A stretch of DNA of 64,000 bases from NCBI RefSeq assembly GCF_014633365.1, contig NC_068350.1, positions 11,819,787 to 11,883,786 of the forward strand. The letters run 5' to 3'. The translations under genes and the position numbers were made by a program. This stretch comes from Diospyros lotus (lineage: Eukaryota > Streptophyta > Magnoliopsida > Ericales > Ebenaceae). Within the stretch, counting starts at the first letter, position 1. Every line of letters starts with the position of its first letter. Below the pieces are notes generated by a model. That model did not search any database, was not told the origin of the DNA, and saw only the letters and a list, made by a program, of their open reading frames with translations. Below, piece by piece: positions 60,101 to 64,000 of the stretch.

Positions 60101-60625
60101 GCTAAAATGGAGAAATGCATCGGGGGTGTTATGTGATGGTAAAATCCCATTAAAACTGAAAGGAAAATTCTATAGAACAGCTATAAGATCAGTTTTGTTG
60201 TGTGGCTCAGAATGTTGGGCAATCAAATACCAGCATGAGCAAAAGACAAGCCTAGCGGAGATAAGGATGCTAAGATGGATGCGCGACCATACAAGAAAAT
60301 ATAAAATTAAAAATGAGGTTATTTGTAATAAGGTAGAAGTAGTGCTAATCGAAGAAAAGATGAGAGAGACTAGACTAAGATGGTTTGGTCATATGAGAAG
60401 GAGACCAAGAGACGCTCATGCGAAGAGAGTTGATGAAATGGAACAATTAGTTAAAAGAAGAGGTAGAGGCAGATCCAAGAAGACTTTGGCAGAGACATTA
60501 ACGTTTGATATGAAATGTATGGGCCTAAATGAAGATATGACAAAAGATAGAAATACATGGAAGTCTAGAATTCATGTAGTCGACCCCACATAGTAGAATA
60601 AAGGCTGGATATGTTGTTGTTGTTT
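57115..60625 (+). pseudogene. RTE-clade LINE, 5'-truncated, with 3' TTG tail
   Basis: Endonuclease fragments (57169-57305 and 58045-58380) share FSTY, IMIPRGEKVIIGGDLNGHMG-like wording with the copy at 2907-4290. The linker and RT follow: VNEGAIKERWKEYFTKLFND (about 58980), RT blocks NYRGIKLTSH, NQFGFMSGKSTMEAIYLLR, LYQGSALSPYLFALVMDEL and the catalytic box FADDIVLV (about 59816). The C-terminal part is a clean frame at 60042-60593 (RMLRWMRDHTRKYKI, RETRLRWFGHMRRRP, WKSRIHVVDPT). The 3' end reads GGCTGGATATGTTGTTGTTG, the short-repeat tail typical of plant RTE. Many stops; a hAT-like element interrupts the endonuclease. It lies in the sense direction within the presumed PTAC13 intron. Confidence 0.9.
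57309..58044. mobile_element. hAT-like element inserted in the LINE endonuclease
   Basis: It splits the LINE wording between ...FSTY and APQ. The ends CAGAACCGGCCCA and, inverted, CAAGGTTGGCCCT resemble the CAGRGCCGGCCC ends of plant hAT elements. Flanks CATATGTACT and CATTATGCAC are a degraded duplication. The interior is AT-rich without ORFs. Confidence 0.55.
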
Positions 60626-60651
60626 TATAATTTCACTACACACAAATACGG

Positions 60652-60853
60652 CCCTCTCCCAATCCTTGCAAAACAGGGAAGCTTGTGCGCTTAGGATGTC
60701 CTTTCTTCTCACTCTAAAAATTGAAGCATATGAGTATTTCATATCACTCCAACCCTCTCCCAATTCTTGCAAAACAGGGAACCTTGTGCACTTAGGATGC
60801 CCTTTCTTCTTACTGTAAAAATTGAGGCATATGAGTATTTCATCACTCCAATT
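60652..60853. repeat. 101-bp tandem duplication with SINE-tail wording
   Basis: Two units begin CCCTCTCCCAAT at 60652 and 60753. Each contains TTGCAAAACAGGGA, CTTGTGCRCTTAGGATG and TGAGTATTTCAT. The CTTGTGC-CTTAGGATG-CCTTT string resembles the 3' part of plant SINEs (GGGAGCCTCGTGCACTGGGT type). It lies directly after the LINE tail. Confidence 0.75.
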
Positions 60854-61777
60854 TGTCAATTTCCTCTTGTGTTGTGTATCTCTGTTTTTTCTCCCTTAGA
60901 AGATCCAGCCTATCTCTAGAGCCTCTGCTCGAGTATCAACATAGCACCATGAGTCTTTTCAATTATGGGATCATCTCCCTGAATTTGTTAATGGTAATAT
61001 TATGCCGTTCCTTACGTGGATGGAGTTTGGACACTTATAGCATCCCTCAGCTCCATTGCAAGGCTAATCTGATCAGGTATTGCCCACATCTCATAAGATG
61101 CTTGCAGCACTTTTCGGCTCAACTGCATGAATTTCGTTTGATCACCTTACAAATTGCCATATTTGAATATGATCTCCATGTACAGTACCATATGTTGTTC
61201 CACATGGTCACTGCATGTAGCTGCACTAGAAGCTGCTTCATGCTCTATGGGTTGTTCCATAAGCTGGAGTCATATGCTCTACTCTGCAGGCCATTCTGCT
61301 TGTCACTCCTATTTACTAGTACTATATGCACGCTACATGTGCCCCCTATTAGCTCCTATTCTACATTAATAACAATGTCAATAGCTATAGCAATTAGGCA
61401 GAGGCAGACCTAGAATCTGCTTTCCATGAGACATTTAAGGCTTTGCTTATGGAGTTTGGAGTTTTGAGGGTTTATCAAGAACAGATCTCCATTGCAAGAT
61501 CCTCATCTTTAGTAGTTCGTAGATACAGAGAATTTGACATGCACAACAAAAAACCATGCATATGCTTAGGGTCACAGCTCCACATTTGCCATCATCTACA
61601 GGCTAGCTTCTCTGTAACAAACATTACTTCACTGCCGGCATGGGGTCACACCAGTAATGGGATTTCAGGCCACAACTTACAACCACATCCTTTGGACGTC
61701 AAGCCTCCCTTCAATAAATGTGTAGTTCAATTGTTCAAGCTTCCATTAACACTGTTGCTCCATGTCATGTACCAAGA
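60854..61777. other. intron or intergenic DNA, unassigned
   Basis: Higher GC than neighbouring spacers and open for 186 codons (60853-61413), but the translation shows no domain I recognise, and codon use looks like non-coding DNA. Confidence 0.35.
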
Positions 61778-62141
61778 TGTTGGGGGTAGTAACTAGCGGT
61801 GTGAATAATATGTAATTAGGCTAATAGAAGCTGAGTTTCTGTATTTCGCATAGCTGGAAGAATGTTCCAGCATGCTATAGCCTAGTTGTAAGCGTACATG
61901 GCTCGGGCCAACCATTTTTGGCACCCAAGTTGCTGGATCAGTATAAATAGTTGATCTAGGCGCTTAAATGATATGTTGAATGAAAATTGGAAATAAATTT
62001 CCCTCCCATTCTCTCTAAACTCTCTCTCTAAATTCCCTCTCTGATCTAATCTCTCCTTCTCTCCCTAAAATTCCCCTATTCTCTCTCGGTTTTCCATTTT
62101 CGATTCCTTAAGAATTCCATTGTTAGATTCGTGATTTGACA
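61778..62141 (+). mobile_element. 5' LTR of a Ty3/gypsy chromovirus-like element
   Basis: 364 bp starting TGTTGGGGGTAGTAACTAGC and ending GATTTGACA. It is followed within three bases by the initiator-Met tRNA primer site and then gag. CT-rich R/U5 with repeated TCTCTCTAAA words. The second LTR would lie beyond the window. Confidence 0.75.
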
Positions 62142-62144
62142 AAT

Positions 62145-62156
62145 TGGTATCAGAGC
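62145..62156 (+). other. primer binding site, tRNA-iMet
   Basis: TGGTATCAGAGC is complementary to the 3' end of plant initiator tRNA-Met and lies three bases after the LTR. Confidence 0.9.
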
Positions 62157-62186
62157 AGTTTCCAGTGGACATCATTTAGTGTAGAG

Positions 62187-64000
62187 ATGATGGCCGACAG
62201 CACGAGGATGAGCCAAATGGAGCTACAGATTCAGTAGGTTACCTCTTTGATGGCGGAAGTCCAAGTTTGGGTGGAGACTATGGAGGATAAGATTGGTGCG
62301 GTGGTGGATCGTAAGTTAGAAGGGATCGTGAATAAGATCAAGGAGGAGATGCAAGGGATGCACGAGCAAAGTAATGTGCTACGCGATCAACTGCAACAGT
62401 TTATGATCATGTTCTCCGATCAACATCAGGTGAGGATTTCGCCAAACTTTCCTCCTAAGGTGCATACTAAACCAATCCTTCTAGGCATTGGTACTAGTCG
62501 GCAAAATGTAGCACCATCAGAAGAGGAGATAGACCTATCTTTGGAGGAAGAAAATGCATGGAAGAGCAGGCCAGGAGGCAATGCTCACTCAAGCCATATC
62601 GAATTTCCAGTACCGCGATTGGAACTGCCGGTGTTTGAAGGACGGAAGCCTTGATGGTGGATCAGGCTGTGTGAGAAGATGTTCGTGATCCATCAAGTAG
62701 TTGAAAATTAGAAGGTAGCCTTAGCCTTTGCGGCTCTGCCTACCTCAATGACTCCGGGAACATCTGGTTCCAGGGGTGGTCTAAAGTAAATGAGTCTTAT
62801 AGTTGGGAAGAATTCGCTCAGAGCCTTTGTGAGAGGTTCGGAGAATGAGGTATGATGAATGTAGTAGAAGAGTTTAATCACCTATGGCAGGAAGGCTCAG
62901 TGATGGAATACCAAATGAAGTTTGAAGAACTTAAATCCTTAATGCTAATCAAGATTCCATACCTTACTGAGGAGTACTTTGTGTCCAGCTTCGTGGGGGG
63001 ATTGACTGATGAATTAAGATCAGCGGTGAAGGTACTACGGCCACAGACGGTACAAGAGGCTGTTGAGGGAGCCTCTTTGCAGGAGTTAACGTTTGAGGCA
63101 CTGATGAAGAGACAGAGAGTCCAAAACAGGGGAGGGTTGCCAAGTGTTATGCAATATGGGGATAAATTTGCAGGATAGGGACCCCCGAAGGGAGGAATAG
63201 GGGACCGATTTCAGGCATTACCACCCCCTAACTTGCAGTCTAGGGACAAAATTATTAAACAACGGAGACAAGCGGGGTTGTGTTTCAAGTGTGGAGATAA
63301 ATACTACATGGGGCACCAATGTAAGAAGCAGTTGTTGTTGCTAGAAGGAGAAGAGGAAGGGGATGAGGAGGGCCTCACATTGATAGAAGAAACAGACGAA
63401 GAAGATAACGGAGCAATTTCGCTACATGCCATCAAGGGAACCACCAGTAGCAAAATAATCAAGGTGGAAGGCAGGGTACTAGAAGGTACTCTTATGGTAT
63501 TGATTGACAGTGGGAGTACCCACAGTTTTATTGATGAGGGAATTGCAAGAAAGATGAAGTGTAAGGTGGCTAGTACCCAACCACTCTCAATTATAGTGGC
63601 CAATGGGAACAAAGCACTGAGCACATCAGTTTGTTTGGGATTCTGTTAGAAGATATAGGGAGAAACATTCATAATTGACTTGAGGTTGTTGAAGTTAGGG
63701 GGTTGTCAAATAGTGTTGGGGGTAGATTGGATGAAAGGAGTGAGTCCAATTAGCTTCGATTTTAATAAAATGGAGATATCAATAAACAAGAAGGGCTGGA
63801 GGGTGGTCCTCTAAGGTAATATGGAGGTGGGATCCTGTAAGATGATAAAAGGAAAGAAACTGCATCAGCTTCTGAGGAGAAAAATATCCCAGGTAGCTCA
63901 CTTGTTTTCAATTGAGGCCAGAGAAGAAGGGACAGAAAGAGAGGAGGTAGGGATGGATCACCTCGGAATTGACCAAATACGACCACAAGAGGCATAGCAG
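62187..64000 (+). pseudogene. gag-protease of a Ty3/gypsy chromovirus-like element, runs off the window
   Basis: Gag starts at ATG 62187 and, despite stops (about 62235, 62652, 62709, 62847) and a frameshift, reads through the capsid region (PRLELPVFEGRKP, NESYSWEEFAQSLCERFGE, EYQMKFEELKSLM, EEYFVSSFVGGL). A zinc knuckle CFKCGDKYYMGHQCK (about 63280) follows, then an aspartic protease with VLIDSGSTHSFID (about 63500) and LGVDWMKGVSPISFDF. RT and beyond are outside. The zinc-knuckle and protease wording resembles chromoviruses (Reina/Tekay group). The exact lineage needs the RT and chromodomain. Part of the presumed PTAC13 intron. Confidence 0.85.

Noticed and set aside
60853..61413. 186-codon plus-strand ORF
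   Set aside because: No recognisable domain, odd composition rich in Cys/His/Leu, no conserved splice context; likely chance open frame in intron DNA.
61778..64000. assignment of the right-hand gypsy element to a named chromovirus lineage
   Set aside because: RT, integrase and a chromodomain are outside the window; gag and protease alone do not decide it.

Overview
The window is nuclear DNA from a flowering plant. It is AT-rich, its genes have introns with GT/AG borders, two of the three host genes encode plastid proteins, and most of the rest is transposon debris of typical plant lineages. I cannot name the species.

Three host genes are supported. A PAR1-family secreted protein lies on the minus strand (6766-8719, three exons). 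A plastid-type fructose-1,6-bisphosphatase lies on the plus strand (50200-52399, four exons, 406 residues). The first exon of a plastid NusG-like protein (PTAC13 type) is at 56186-56593; its later exons are not in the window. Its first intron appears swollen by a LINE, a hAT-like insert and the 5' part of a Ty3/gypsy element that runs off the end.

Between the genes, 1-5 kb holds an LTR relic, a minus-strand RTE LINE and a Tat-type LTR fragment. From 11067 to 34953 there is a nested block that can be read as one large CACTA transposon. It has CACTA-type ends, ATA on both sides and a decayed Transposase_24 (Ptta/En/Spm) gene. Inside it sit solo LTRs with target duplications, a GC-rich hAT MITE, and a minus-strand Tat-lineage Ty3/gypsy element (protease, RT, RNase H, second RNase H, integrase) with a large antisense ORF and a 20-copy 47-bp tandem array. 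From 35 to 47 kb there are another Tat-type LTR, copia and plant-transposon-protein relics, a clean 1.76-kb non-autonomous CACTA (TSD ATA) and a solo LTR. SINEs and small hAT elements lie near the genes.

The points most worth following are: an FBPase whose substrate-site Tyr and Lys are both Asn; a different short palindromic word clustered in each LTR family; E-box-cored palindromes upstream of the TATA box in Tat-type LTRs; and the antisense-ORF/tandem-array arrangement of the Tat element. Domain and family names come from recognising motifs by eye; no database search was run.
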